Positions 1 through 12,512 of a stretch of 64,000 nucleotides of DNA are shown here, piece after piece. A model generated the notes under the pieces. It was given only the letters and a program-made list of their open reading frames with translations, was not told where the DNA came from and made no database searches. The stretch comes from Azadirachta indica. Taxonomy: Eukaryota > Streptophyta > Magnoliopsida > Sapindales > Meliaceae. The position numbers and the translations under genes were made by a program. The number at the start of each line of letters is the position of its first letter. Within the stretch, counting starts at the first letter, position 1. The stretch is taken from positions 6,160,102 through 6,224,101 of the forward strand of contig CM040453.1 of assembly GCA_022749755.1 (NCBI GenBank). The letters are read 5' to 3'.

Positions 1-2380
1 TCTTTTCCTATAGTGTGTTATTTTTTAAAATAAAAAATATTGTATGTATTTTCAAAGATATGTTTAGATTTTATTCTCCCAACTAAAAACTATGGTTCAT
101 CAATTAAGAATAGGAGTTGATTGCTTTTAGCAACTCAAGCATTGTATATTTTTTAAATATTAAATACTGCATTAAATAAAATAAATCTCTCTCAAATCTT
201 TATACCAATGTGATTCAAATTTTAAACTTTGTGTACCATTTAAAAAGTTTTACCAATAAGTTTTTATCAAATAAATCAAATACTCTTTAGAAAAATTTTA
301 CCACCAATCTTTCAAATAAAATATCAAATTATTCTTCAGCATCCTAATTTACATTTAAGTAATAAAATGTTTTGATTAACTTCGTGCTTTTTTTAGCTCT
401 CCTTTTTTGGTTTGTTTTTCCCTAACTTGATTTGTGCTTCATTTTGTTTTAATCTATTTTATTTTCTTTTATAATATTACTGCTACATCTTTATAACATA
501 AAATTAATATTTTTGAAAGTTGAAATTGGGATTTAAAATACTAACACAAAATTTATAAATATAATTTAAATTAATCCAATAATTTTGGTTGCTTGAAATT
601 TAAATGAATGATTATTTTCATTTTATCCGTAATTTATTAATATATATTAAATATGTGTCAATTTATTAAAAACCCTCACTTCACCTCACTCAACTATAAC
701 TTATTGTTAATTCTAACATAACCAAAGGCAAAATAGTAATTTTATTTTATTTAATTCTTTTTTTTTTAAAAAGACATTTTTAGCCTTAGCCATGTGTGGC
801 CATGGCCGAGGCAACACAACGATTGTTTGCTTGCGAGCGACTACCACCTCATTGTCGTTATCTTGCTGCCGCTACCATCATATTTTACATTTAGTATTTT
901 TTTTAATTTTTGTTGAGACAAGAGTATAATAGTCATTTTACTAGTTTCGTTTAAGTTAATAGTCAATTGCCATTAAATGGGGTGAAGTGATGACTTTTTC
1001 ATAAATTGAGGATTGTGATGATATATGACAATAAATTAGGGTAAACGATAAAATTAACCCTTATATTAACGCGGCTCAAGGTAACTCCGTGGCGCATGCA
1101 CTTAACGTTGCAGTGCCGGAAATAAAGAAAGGAGTAGAACGCAAACTCACAGACCCACATGGAGATTTATAACAGGATACTAACATCAGAGTCCCTAAAT
1201 TTAATAAAATTACAATTAATTTATAATTTACTTTGTATAAAACTTTACCGGCGGACTGGATTCGCGAGTACTAATTCAATTATATATATTTAAATATTTT
1301 TTTATAATATTATAAAATATATGGTAAATTTTTTCTTAAATTTAATGTGGGTGAGATTCAAATATCAAATTACTTTTAAAATATTTTTTATAATATTTTT
1401 ATAATGTTATATAATATAAGCTAAATTTAATGTGAGTGAGATTCAATTATTAAATTCTTTGAACAATTTAAAAAATTTTGTTGATTAAATTATCTAAATA
1501 TTTACAATTAACAATTACTTAAAATAACTAATTTAATAAACTAGCCCTTATATAAAAACAAAAGCAAAACTCGTAATTTGCATTAAAAAGTTTAAAGATA
1601 AAGTTATTTTTCATTAATTCTTAGCGTTTGACTCTATTCACATAACATAACCCCAGTCATTTGTTTTAATGGTCATGAATTATATCTTAGTTATAATTTT
1701 ATAAAAGCTCAAGGACTCCAACATTATTATCACAAATTATGGTCTGACCTGTATGATAGGGATTGATGATCGATGAGGGGAATTCCCCATTTCCGTTATA
1801 GAAGTATCAACGTGCAGTAAAGAAAGAGTGGGACTTCGGCATTTTGGTTGATCTAGTTGCTCGATCTTCCCCTCTCTCGATCTCTTTCATTAAAATTCTT
1901 AACAGCATAATAACATCTAGGTCCTTGAATTTTTAAAATTTTCCTAAATATACAATTCGTTTAATTATATTAAATAGGTCTCTGATACATATCAAAATGA
2001 TAAAATTTGCCAAACATATTTTAACACTTAGCACTCCAAAAGAATCCCAAGTATGTTAATGTAACTTAGCTTAAAGGGTATCTCTGTCGTTTCGCATGGG
2101 TTGGTACCCATTTGAAACTAATAGAAAAACTATGTCCTTATTTGTTAAAATATAAAAAAGATACATACGTCATTATCCCATTTTTAATATTTTATTTATA
2201 ACGAAGACAATATTAATATATATTTATCCATTTTTTTTGACGGAAATGATAATATTAATATAGATAGAATAATATTATAATTATTATCATAAATAATAAT
2301 AAAAAAGATCCTCTGAGAGCAAATAGAGCTGAAAAAAAGCTGGTACTCTCTCCTCCTTTGTCTGCCCTGATTTTTCTCTC
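1..2380. other. AT-rich intergenic DNA upstream of the GAMYB gene
   Basis: I see no gene here; all reading frames are short and low in complexity. A roughly 25-bp word (core TTTAATGTG followed by GTGAGATTCAA) occurs twice in direct orientation, near 1338-1363 and 1420-1445. This looks like a local duplication of AT-rich sequence. The last few hundred bases should hold the promoter of the downstream gene, but I could not pick out a convincing TATA box. Confidence 0.6.
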
Positions 2381-2383
2381 CTT

Positions 2384-3765
2384 TTGCCATTTCTCAAAAT
2401 TAAAATCGAATCAATCTCTCTCTCTCTCTCTTCCTCTTTTCTTTTTTTCTTTCCCTTTTTCTCACTCTCCATTTTAATCCTCAGCACCACTCTCTCTTCT
2501 ATTATTTTCCAGATCTCAATGTTTTACTCTTTCTATGCTCGGATCCTGTTGCTACTCATTCACAATTTCCGGTTAGGATTTTTTTAATTCTTCATTTCTT
2601 ACTGTTTTCGGCTAGATTTTCCCTCTGGATCTTTTTCTTTTTTTTTTTGGCTTCTTTTTGGTCTAGGGTTCCTCTTCGATTGGATCTATTGACGCCTTTT
2701 CCTTTCTGGGTCATTATTTGTTAAAAGAATATACTTAAAAATTTTCAAGCTTTGTTTTATTCTCTCCATTTGGAAAAAATATTTAGGGTTTGTGTTTATA
2801 TGGTTAGTTCTCTTTTTCATTTTTTCTCCTGGTTAATTTCAGCTAAGATTTGCTGTTATTAATAAGTAATTTCGTTTTTTTTTTTTTCAGGTGTTCCATT
2901 TTGACGTTCATTTCAGCTCTTAGCTCGTTCAGGCGCTACAACTGAGTTAAGGGGACTGTGTTTTTGGACTGTATTAATTCAGTCTGATTCAGGTATATTT
3001 CCCTTTTGTTTGTCTTTCTGATCAACTGGATTTTGTATGGATTTAGATTAATTGAGCTAAAAAGTTTCCATTTTTAGAGTTTCTTTTATATTTTTTTTCT
3101 TGTAATCTTTCGAGATTTTACATTCTGTTATACTATTTAGTTCACTAGCTTTCTTTGATTTACTGTTCTTAATGTTGAATTTATTATGTGCATAATAATT
3201 AATGGTTGACAAAGTGAATTCTGCATGATGGGTCTACTTTAGTTTCAATTTATGAGGGCCTTTTTGGTGGTTTATTTGCTTCCATTTTGGGCAAAAGAAT
3301 TTACTTCAACATGAGCGTTTTATTTACTGTTTCTCCATTTTTGGTTTTGAGAAATCTGCCTCTTTACTGTAGCTACTTGCGTGGTATGCAGAATTTAACA
3401 GTGTATAAGTTATTGTTTTACTGACTTCTCTGCTTGATATTTAGACTGATTTTCAGAACGAACTCTGTACATTTTTCCCTATGGATATTTGTCGAACTTA
3501 CATTCTTTTCCGTTTATTGCTTTAATGTATCTTATCATACTTTGTGGCATTTAGGTTTAATATGTGAAGCATTCTTGGAAAATATGAAAACCTATTGGAG
3601 CTGGAGTGCTAGTATAAAAAAATAGATGGGAAAACACTTCGCATTTTTTTCTGGTGCTTTTTTTGTGTTTTAATTTAATTTTTTCTTATTTTTGCTTCAG
3701 GATTTCACCCTGCTGTTTGAATGGTTCTTGGCTTTGGTCAGGGATTAGTGTGATTCAGAGAAGAG
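2384..3765 (+). promoter_or_regulatory. Spliced 5' leader of the GAMYB gene, with a uORF
   Basis: The leader appears to have three exons. The first is a CT-rich exon, including a CT repeat near 2417-2431, ending at about 2571 (donor GTTAGG). The second is 2891-2992, between a T-rich acceptor and a GTATAT donor. The third starts at 3701 after TTTGCTTCAG and runs into the main ATG at 3766. A short uORF (3721-3753, 10 codons then TGA) lies in the third exon and ends 12 bases before the main start. The transcription start is not visible and 2384 is approximate. Introns in the 5' leader are common in GAMYB genes. Confidence 0.6.
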
Positions 3766-6700
3766 ATGAGTCGCACAACAATTGAAAGCGACGATGGGGT
3801 GCTTTCCAAGGATCAGATTGAGTCACCATTAAATGATGAAGGCGGAGGAATTGCAGGTCGGGGAATTGCATTGAAGAAAGGACCGTGGACATCTGCAGAA
3901 GATGCGATCTTGATCGACTATGTTAAGAAGCATGGGGAGGGGAACTGGAATGCTGTTCAGAAGAACTCGGGGTTGTTCCGTTGTGGCAAAAGCTGCCGAT
4001 TGAGGTGGGCAAATCACTTGAGGCCAAACTTAAAAAAGGGGGCATTTACTCAAGAAGAAGAACAACTGATTGTCGAGCTCCACGCCAAAATGGGAAACAA
4101 ATGGGCACGAATGGCTGCACATGTAAGTTTTTAGTTTCTTTCTTTTGTTTTGGTGAAAAGAGAAATTCATTAAACCGACAATGCTTATGTCAACATCATT
4201 GTTGATTTTTAAGCTAATATGGCTCAGTCCTTCTTTGTTTACTCAATTTCTGTATGTTATTTTGTTATTATCATTTCAGATTTACTGTTTAAGTGATCCC
4301 AGTAAACTTTTGATTTTCTGTTGTTTTCTGCAGTTGTTTAGGACAAATCAGTTCATTTTAATAAAAAAGTTGAAATTTCTTTTGTGTTAAGGAATAGCTT
4401 TGTATTTACACATATATCTGTTAAATCACTAGTTAATTAGAAATTATTTACACTATTTTGATGGTCAGTGCTGGGGCTACAATTTTCTTCTTGGGTGGGC
4501 CCAAACTTGTCTACTGTAAAAACTTCATAAGGATATAACGAGATTACATAATTGTCCAATGAAGATAAATTTAACCATTTAGATGCATTTGGGATAAATT
4601 GAATGGATTTAGGTCTTGTGCAAACTCCTTTCAGAGGTTAAGAGGTGAGAATCAATTTCTTATATGTAATTGAGGATATTGGCCTGAGAATGTTGTATCA
4701 TCATGAACTGAGTAAATGGCAAACTCAAAAGTATGGCAAGAATTTCATTTCATGTAAGAATTAGTAGTTATAAATGATAGAAGTGTTACGTATGTGGTTG
4801 ATCATTTTTATGGGCAGCTTTTGGTCTAATAAAAATAATTACTTCTTATCTCTGAAAATCTAACAATTTGTACACGATTTTATTTTCTTAGGGAGATATA
4901 AACATTATTGAGAGTTCATCTAGAATTTAAAATATAAAGCAGTTTCCACAATTTTGCTCTTTTGTACTTTTCTTTCAGTTTATTTTCTCTTCTAACTGGT
5001 ATTGTCACTTCTTTTTGTTGTACTACTTCCAAAGTATGAATACGGTGGAGTCAAGCCATTTCCGCTGGAGGATATGAAAATGAACTTTTGATTTGTAGAA
5101 GGGGATAGCTCAATTAACACCGTTTATATAATATCATTGAGTTGGCTTGAAAAAACTGCCGAAGTCATGTTGGGGCTGGGGTTGCCTACCCAGGCTTTGA
5201 AGTGGCTCCTAACCTCCCCAACACATTCATACAAGATTAGCAAAATGAAGTAAATAAATGCTCGAGGAAAGTAGTATTTTGCTCCTTTATAATAAGGTTG
5301 CATGTGGCAAAATTTAAAGTGAATGCTGAACTGATCCATGGGGCTTTGATAGAAAGATTTTCTTTAATAAGAGTTACATTGTGTTCTGATTGATACACAT
5401 ATAGGTATTACCTGCCTGAAATTTAGGCTGCTGCAGTCTACTATGTGATTAGGGAGCTTAAGAACTTTAACAAAATCATATATTATTTATTGACTGGTGT
5501 GGGAAACATGTACTTTATGTGTGAGAAATGGTTCTGGTGTATATTTCCTTTAATTAATGGTTTACCTTATAAGAGCATTAACTAGGCTGTCTGTTAGTAT
5601 GTGCTCAGATTTAATGATAGTTTCTCTTTGGAAATTTTCAGTGCTCAGCATGAATTTTTTGCCTAATTGGTGCTGTAAATTTGACTTGAGAAGTTGATTT
5701 ATTATTTTGATATTTAATCATTAGAAGATAAAATTAAAATATAAACATAAAAAGGAGGTATGGATGCATCATCTTATTGGTATTTTTATGGACCTATCTA
5801 TGTTGCGGAGATAAGTTTTCATTCATATGCTGTATGGGGGTCGATCTGCAATTATCTGGATAATGCAATTCCTGCAATAATCTGAACTGTTAAATGGAGT
5901 TATTCATCCGGTTTGATGTCTGCCTCACCGTATCTAATAATTTCTATCTTGCATTCTTGAAACATATTAAATCTGTATTCAAATTGGGTTTATTTACATC
6001 AAGTTTGACTTGTATATTTCCTAAGCTGGGATTATTGTCTTCGTTTTATGTTCTATCAATCTTAATGCCTTAGTCTCCAGAGTAAATATCTAGATTCCCC
6101 CAATTGTTAATTAATTATGGGTCTTTCTTATGTTTATCTGAGATTATCTATTTATTTTTTCTTTTGCCCAGATAACTGGTAATACTTAATTAATTGTAGA
6201 TGTATTTCTTATATTCTATATAAGATAATCTGTTTTCTTTTTGGCAGATAACTGGTCATACTTAATTAATTGTAGATGTCTTTCTTTTATTTTACATAAG
6301 ATAATCTATTTTCTTCTTGCCAGTTACCGGGTCGTACAGATAATGAAATAAAAAATTACTGGAATACACGAATCAAAAGACGCCAACGTGCTGGTTTACC
6401 ACTTTATCCTCCTGAGGTGTCTTTCCAAGTGTTGCAGGAAAGTCAAAGCCAGAACATTAATGGAATTAATAGTGGGGATAAAGGTCATCATGATATCTTG
6501 CAGGGCAACGGTTATGAGATACCTGATGTTGTATTTGACAGTTTAAAGGCCAACCAGAGTGTCTTACCTTATGTCCCTGAACTTCCTGATATTACTGCAA
6601 GCAGCATGCTGATGAAAGGTCTGGGTTCTCAATACTGTAGCTTCATGCCGCCAACAATGCACCGTCAGAAGCGTCTTCGAGAGTCAATGCCATTATTTGC

Positions 6701-8022
6701 TGGTTACAGTGGAAGAATAAAAAATGAGTTCACATTTGACCAGTTCCACAATGATGTTCCTGATAAGATTGCTCGACCTTTCGGGCTGTCTTTCCCACTT
6801 GAACCTGATCCTACTCCCAAGACTCCAGAGTCTTTTGGGGTATTACAGGGTAGCCACACCCTTTCAAATGGCAATTTCTCTGCTTCTAAGCCCACTTCAG
6901 GGGCTGTGAAGTTGGAGCTCCCTTCACTCCAATATACTGAAACTGATTTAGGTAGCTGGGGAACATCTTCTTCCCCACAACCTCTGCTTGAGACTGTTGA
7001 TGCTTTTATCCAGTCTCCTCCACCAACTGGGACAGTTGATGATTCGGATTGCCCTTCACCTCGTAACAGTGGCCTGCTAGATGCTTTACTCCATGAGGCT
7101 AAAACTCTAGGCTGTGCAAAGAATCATTCCTCTGACAAGAGTTCAAATTCGTCTTCTGTTACTCCTGCTGATATAGCTGATAGTTGCACCTTGAATATTT
7201 GTGAAACAGAATGGGAAGACTATGGTGATCCCCTTTCTCCATTGGGTCATTCTGCAACCTCTCTCTTCAATGAGTGCACTCCCCTTAGTGCCAGTGGAAG
7301 TTCTTTGGAAGAGCAAGCACCTATTGACACACTTGTTGGTAAGCATCGTACATTTTGGTTCTATAAATGAAACCAATCTTGAATATAACTTTGAAACATG
7401 ATCCAAGAACTTTTGAGCTATCCTTTTGTGGATTGGTCAAACCACATTATAGCCAGTGAATCTAACAATATCTCAATTACTTACTAGAAACTTGATCCTT
7501 TTTAGTTATTTCCGTTACCTGCAAAATTTTTTAATCATTCCAGATCAATTTATGTTGACAAAACAGTGTATTTGTTTTTATGTTTGTTTCTTTTCTTATT
7601 TTGAAACTATATGTTTGGATATTGTTTTCTTTGAACCCCATATGTCAAATTATTGTAAAACTGGATGAGAGCGGGGTTGGGCTATACTTTCTCAGCGTGC
7701 ATTTGATTGTTCTGTAGGATGCAAGGTGAAATCAGAACCAGTTGACCAGGCATGGAGTCCTGATAGAGGCAAGGAAACTGCTAACCTATATGTTAGTCAG
7801 CCTGATGCTTTACTAGCTTCTGATTGGCTGGAGCAGGGTTCTGCATATGTTAAGGACCCAACTATTATGACTGATGCCATAGCAACCCTTCTTGGCGATG
7901 ATTTGGGCAGTGAATATAAGCAGATGACAACGGGAACTTCTACATCAAGTCAAGGATTGGGTTTGGGTGCTTGTGCATGGAATAACATGCCTGCTGTCTG
8001 TCAAATGTCTGATCTACCTTGA
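3766..8022 (+). CDS. GAMYB: GAMYB-type R2R3-MYB transcription factor
   Basis: Coding exons are 3766-4122, 6324-7338 and 7718-8022; phases match and give a 558-residue protein. Residues about 38-140 form the R2 and R3 MYB repeats, with regularly spaced tryptophans and the R3 motif [16 protein letters not shown] split by the 2.2-kb second coding-region intron. The C-terminal part is Ser/Pro-rich and acidic, as in GAMYB activators, which act in gibberellin-dependent anther and seed programmes by binding GAMYB boxes in promoters. A miR159 site lies in exon 2 and is the best evidence for this subfamily (MYB33/MYB65/MYB101 group). If the long intron were retained, the protein would stop just after RMAAH, within R3. 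The start codon is the first ATG before the MYB domain and follows a short uORF. Which paralogue it is cannot be decided here. Confidence 0.93.
6096..6323 (+). repeat. Three tandem 76-bp copies of the GAMYB intron 3' splice region
   Basis: Blocks 6096-6171, 6172-6247 and 6248-6323 are each 76 bases long and each ends in a pyrimidine-rich tract plus CAG. The bases after the first two CAGs (ATAACTGGTAATAC and ATAACTGGTCATAC) resemble the true exon start (TTACCGGGTCGTAC). The repeat unit therefore spans the acceptor and the first bases of the exon. The two upstream copies are decoy acceptors that would lead to a stop within about six codons. The first block is the most diverged. Confidence 0.8.
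6913..6933 (+). promoter_or_regulatory. miR159 target site in the GAMYB coding sequence
   Basis: These 21 bases contain GGAGCTCCCTTCACTCCAA, the conserved GAMYB target of miR159, and encode residues LELPSLQ. Compared with the complement of miR159 as I know it, the 5' half of the site pairs fully, with one G:U. There is a mismatch opposite microRNA position 7 and one at the last base. This is the pattern known for plant GAMYB sites, where miR159 cleaves the transcript in vegetative tissue. Confidence 0.93.
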
Positions 8023-8920
8023 AGTTTGCTATTTGTCAAATGTATGAATTGTTTTTGAAATCTTTGGTCCTCCATTAATGTTGATGATTAGTTTAATATT
8101 TGCAGTCAGGTCCAGCTGCCTGCTCGACTTCAAAAAGTGCATTTGGGATTGGACTTGTGGTATGATTTGTACTTGGTCATAGTTATTTTGTTTGTGGATT
8201 TTGATTTCTTGTTTCCCGAACCAGCGTGATGCCTGTATGCCGATATTGAACTGACTAGGTGTTTAAATGCATTCAGGCTTTTGTTACAATTGTTAAATAA
8301 TTATGCACTTCCAAGATGATATGTGATTGTTGATTCAGCGAAAGATTTGACTTGTTTATATTGGTGTTCTTGATTTTTAACGTGCAATTTCTGCATGTTG
8401 CAATTTGTTTTAAGACCTCAAAGTACTTGATAGCTTAAGGATTGATTTATTTGTGGATTAGTTTTGGTTTTTGCTGGTATCAGGTTTCTAATAATGGTTA
8501 GAATGGAATGCAATATATGGGTGTTGGAGTTGCAAGAAATATCTGTACAATAAAACATATGATCATTGCAAGACAGCCATATGTTAGTAAGCTTTTGTGA
8601 AAATTCATGGATTATGTGAAAATTCATGGTTGTTTTCCAGACTTCTATTTGCATGGATTATTCAACAATATTAAACTATCAAAGAGAAGCTGAAAAATAT
8701 TCGAGCATGGAGAAAGCGTATATATAAACATAAAACGTGGCGCAATTGACCAATCAACTCCTGACTCGTGTTTTCTTTCGACCGACAACTTCTAAGATGT
8801 CAAAAGTTAATCATCAACTGACAACACTTGTCACGTATTATTTAATCGATCAATCTGTATATTAGCAAGCGACGTTGCGCGACTGACGCGGATCTTATGA
8901 GATTTGAGACAATGTCACAT
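8023..8920. other. Convergent intergenic spacer between GAMYB and the kinase gene
   Basis: This should contain the 3' UTRs of both convergent genes. GAMYB transcripts probably end by about 8500. I see no gene or clear repeat in it. Confidence 0.5.
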
Positions 8921-11611
8921 TTAAATGACCGTCTCATTATAAAGCACGGCACCTCTACTTAGTGAATTATCCGGCTTCTTATTGTTATTGACGGCAGATG
9001 AAACTGCCGGCAGTGGCGGCGATGGTGGAAGTCTCCGACGTGTTTGTAAGGGTGGCGTTGGAGGGAATCTTACACTGAACTGACTGATGCTACCGGTTGA
9101 AGTACTATCTACACTAAAGCTTGTAGCATCTTCAGATTGTGAAATTGGTGATGAATCTGAAGTCTCCGAACCGCAGCTGCTGCTTATCGAATCCGAAGGC
9201 GATGGGGAGAATCCTCGTATATTGCAGATGGCGTTGCCTTCCATTATGTTCTTTAAAGCTTCCACTACCTACAACAATATTGATTATAGTATTTATATAT
9301 ATAGTTAATTCCATGTATATTATATATCTTGATCATGCAAGACTTACAATTTCCATAGGTACTCTCTTTTGAGGATCTTTGCTTAGACATTTCTCCGCAA
9401 CTCGAACCATCCAAAATAGTTGATGAACGTCATGGCAATCTAAAATCCTTGGGTCGATCAAATCTGGGTAGTTTCTTTCCTTCAACAGTGGTCGTGCCTA
9501 TCAAGAAAGTTGGGCGGCAGAATGTTTTACTGGATTCATATTTGATTCATTCAAGTAATATTGAACTTATATGATGTCGTTTGAGGCTCTTACCCACCCC
9601 ACAAGACTTTTCTCTCCAAGTATTTTGTCTGTAGTTTTCAGCCCTGTTATCAGCTGCAATAGAACTACTCCAAATGAATACACATCTGTTTTGGTTGAAA
9701 CTTTGCCACATTCTGCATATTCTGGAGCCAAGTATCCCAGTGTTCCGACGACTCCTGTTTCTGAAGAATAATCTGAATCTTCACGTTGAGTTTTTGCAAG
9801 GCCAAAATCTCCCAACTGATGCACCAAAAAATGTTAGATGATCCTAGGAATGGAGTAAATTTATAATTAGGCGACAATGTTAGCGTGTTACCAGTGATTC
9901 AAAATCATGGGTTACAAGGATGTTGTTTGGCCCCATATCTCTGTGGATGATGTTGTTTTCATGCAAGTATTGTAAGCCTTTGGCGGCTCCCAGTGCTATT
10001 TTAATCCTATTTTCCCAGCTTAAAGGTCTGCGGGCATGCTCTGTGTCATTTAGAGAAATTCCCTTTAAATGACTTTCCTATTCTTCGGTGGCCAATATGA
10101 AAATATATACAACGCGACTTTTCTATATCAATCAGAAACGAAAAAGAGGTTGGAGTAAATAATCTTACTTGATAGATGTTGATCCAGAGAACCATTGCAG
10201 ACATATTCATAAACAAGCAGCCTGTGACTTCCTTCCGAGCAAGACCCCAACAGCATCACCAAATTCTCATGTCTAGCTTTGCTGAGAACCTGAACCTCAG
10301 ACCTGAATTCTCTTTCTCCCTGTAAGCTTGCATTTTTATGTTGCTTCACAGCAATTTTCAACCCGTTCATCTCTCCTCTGTAAACTGAACCAAATCCACC
10401 TTCTGACAGATAATTCTTATCCGAAAATCCTTTTGTGGCGGCCAGTAGTTCAGCATAGCTGAAATCTCTTTTCCATCCGATCTTTGGTCGTCTGTTTTTG
10501 CATACTGAACAAATGGAATTCTCAAAAACTTCATTGGTCGGACTTCTGGATAAATTCCAGCCAATTTCATAGCTGTTTCTCAGGTTGTGGTATCCATGAT
10601 CTTCTGGGCTGCTTGTATTTCCCTTATTCAAATCAATGGAAAAAGTGTCATCTTCATCATCTTCCCCTTGGAAATGTAAGAAGGGAGAATTTTTTGTCTC
10701 AGTATTAGAACTTGAAGCCACTGTGCTTGATACTGTAGCTGTTGTCGAGATGATCAGTTGCTCCCTTGATGAAGATCTGTGAGCCGATTTCCTGCTGCTT
10801 TGGCATGGAGGTCCTCCGCCAAATTCTCTCTCCTCTTCTTCACTTGAGTTGGCCTTCTCAGGATTCTGGGAATCTGAAAAATCTGAGAAATTTGAGAATC
10901 CGTTCATAAAACATTACAAAATCATGTCACGCGTGCGTACAGTTGTGAATTGTATCCAATATTATACAAATTATAAGTACGTACTTTTGAGACAGAGTTG
11001 TCTTATTGGACTTCCTGGAATCATTTCATCGTATGAAACTTGGTCATAATTATGTGATTTTTCAACCTGCAATTTGGTGCTTTCATCTTTTGCTTTCTGT
11101 CCTCTCAGCTGTTCGATGGAGTTGTCTCTTTTCATCCTGGATATTCTACACGAGAGATTTTCCAAAAAGTATTTCCTCTCTTTCTTTATGTGCCTGTAAC
11201 GAATAGATGCAACAGAAATCAAAACTATTTTTTTATTATCTTAAGTCAGTTTGTGAGATAAATTCATTTCAATAAATTTCATGCGCATTATTTATTATTG
11301 CTTCATTGTAATAGAAGAAAGAAAATGAAAGGCTGATTCAATTGTTAATTTGTTCGTTAAGAAATGTGCCAAAAATAAAATCATAAAATTGACAGAGAAC
11401 ATTTACTGACCTATCAAGAATAACCCAGGTAGCTTTAAATTTTTTGGCAGATCTAACAGCAACGGTCTTCAATGAGGATCCGGCTCGCACCTCTACATGA
11501 AACTCTATCTGTTGAATGTCAGGCACAAAAATTAATTTTATTAGCAACCCATTACATTATATGCTTTTTACTCGGTAAAATATGATTTATCAATAAGCGA
11601 TCCAATATTAA

Positions 11612-11650
<39 letters not shown>

Positions 11651-12512
11651 ATGCAGCCGTGTAAGAAAATGATTAATCAAAATATACACATGATAAGAAC
11701 ATATGAAAAGGGTGAATTAAAATATTTTTTTTAATACCAACATGCCTTTTCGGACCCAAACCTTAACAATTTGTTGTTAAAATGTAATAATTTATCCCTA
11801 AATTACTAACAATTAATTATGTACAAATAGCATACACATGATCATAAAGTTTCTAAGTACACAGAGAGATTACAGACGTTTTCGGTTTGGCATTGCTTAA
11901 AAATCTTGGCAATTTCCTCGTTATTTTGGTACTCTTCCTTCTTTCTGGAAATTTCTTCCTCAATGATTTTCTTGTTCGTTCGGAACATCGAACTCGAATC
12001 CAATCTGATCTTGTATCCCACTGAAAAAAATTATAAACCAATTATGGAACACAACAAAGGGATATGGGATAGGGGTTGCAAAAAATAAAAAAGAAATGGT
12101 TAGCATAAATGAATTATACGAATTCGATGAAATCAAAAGACAGAAGGAACAAATAGACAACCTGGGTTCTGATAAAATGCTAGTTAAATTGCTCAATCCA
12201 AAGACTTAAACTATCGCCAAAAAAAAAAAAAAAAAAAGTGGCTAAAACCTATATTCGAAGTCAAGTCTAACAGTTGTGTCATTGTTTTAACTTGAGACAC
12301 AAAAAATGGAAGTGTGAATTCTTACTGAATTTTCCAGCAGCCATGAAAGATAACGTACTAGGATTATTAACCTGGTGAAGAACTGCAAGAAAATTGAGTG
12401 CATCTCCAGGCTTAAGTGATAAGCCTTGCAGAATTCCTCTTACTGCGCTCGGACTAACATCCCTCGACGCATCCTGGATTACCACCACTCTTTCACGAGC
12501 TTCTCCAGACAT
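8921..12512 (-). CDS. USP-like domain plus receptor-like cytoplasmic protein kinase
   Basis: Nine exons read on the minus strand fit in phase: 12512-12326, 12020-11878, 11508-11411, 11193-10985, 10882-10169, 10040-9892, 9815-9594, 9497-9348 and 9268-8921, giving 739 residues. Residues about 1-165 resemble the nucleotide-binding USP fold seen at the N-terminus of this plant kinase family. A Ser- and acid-rich linker follows, then a kinase domain from about residue 350. It keeps the lysine (IAVK), HRD (HRDMGPNN), DFG and APE motifs. The first glycine of the glycine loop is Ser (LSEGGFGS). The C-terminal tail is Ser/Pro-rich. Relatives are annotated 'inactive protein kinase SELMODRAFT_444075-like', but the catalytic residues here look intact. 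There is no signal peptide or membrane segment. The exon 2 donor (GTCTGT) is weak, and the exon 5 acceptor could lie one TCAG further on. Confidence 0.85.
11612..11650. repeat. TA/GA dinucleotide microsatellite in a kinase intron
   Basis: A run of TA units passes directly into a run of GA units inside the intron between the second and third coding exons of the kinase gene. It is probably polymorphic. Confidence 0.9.

Noticed and set aside
2384..2587. Open frame over the CT-rich start of the GAMYB transcript
   Set aside because: The composition is Ser/Leu/Phe from a CT-rich leader, and the frame crosses a likely splice donor. It is better explained as 5' UTR.
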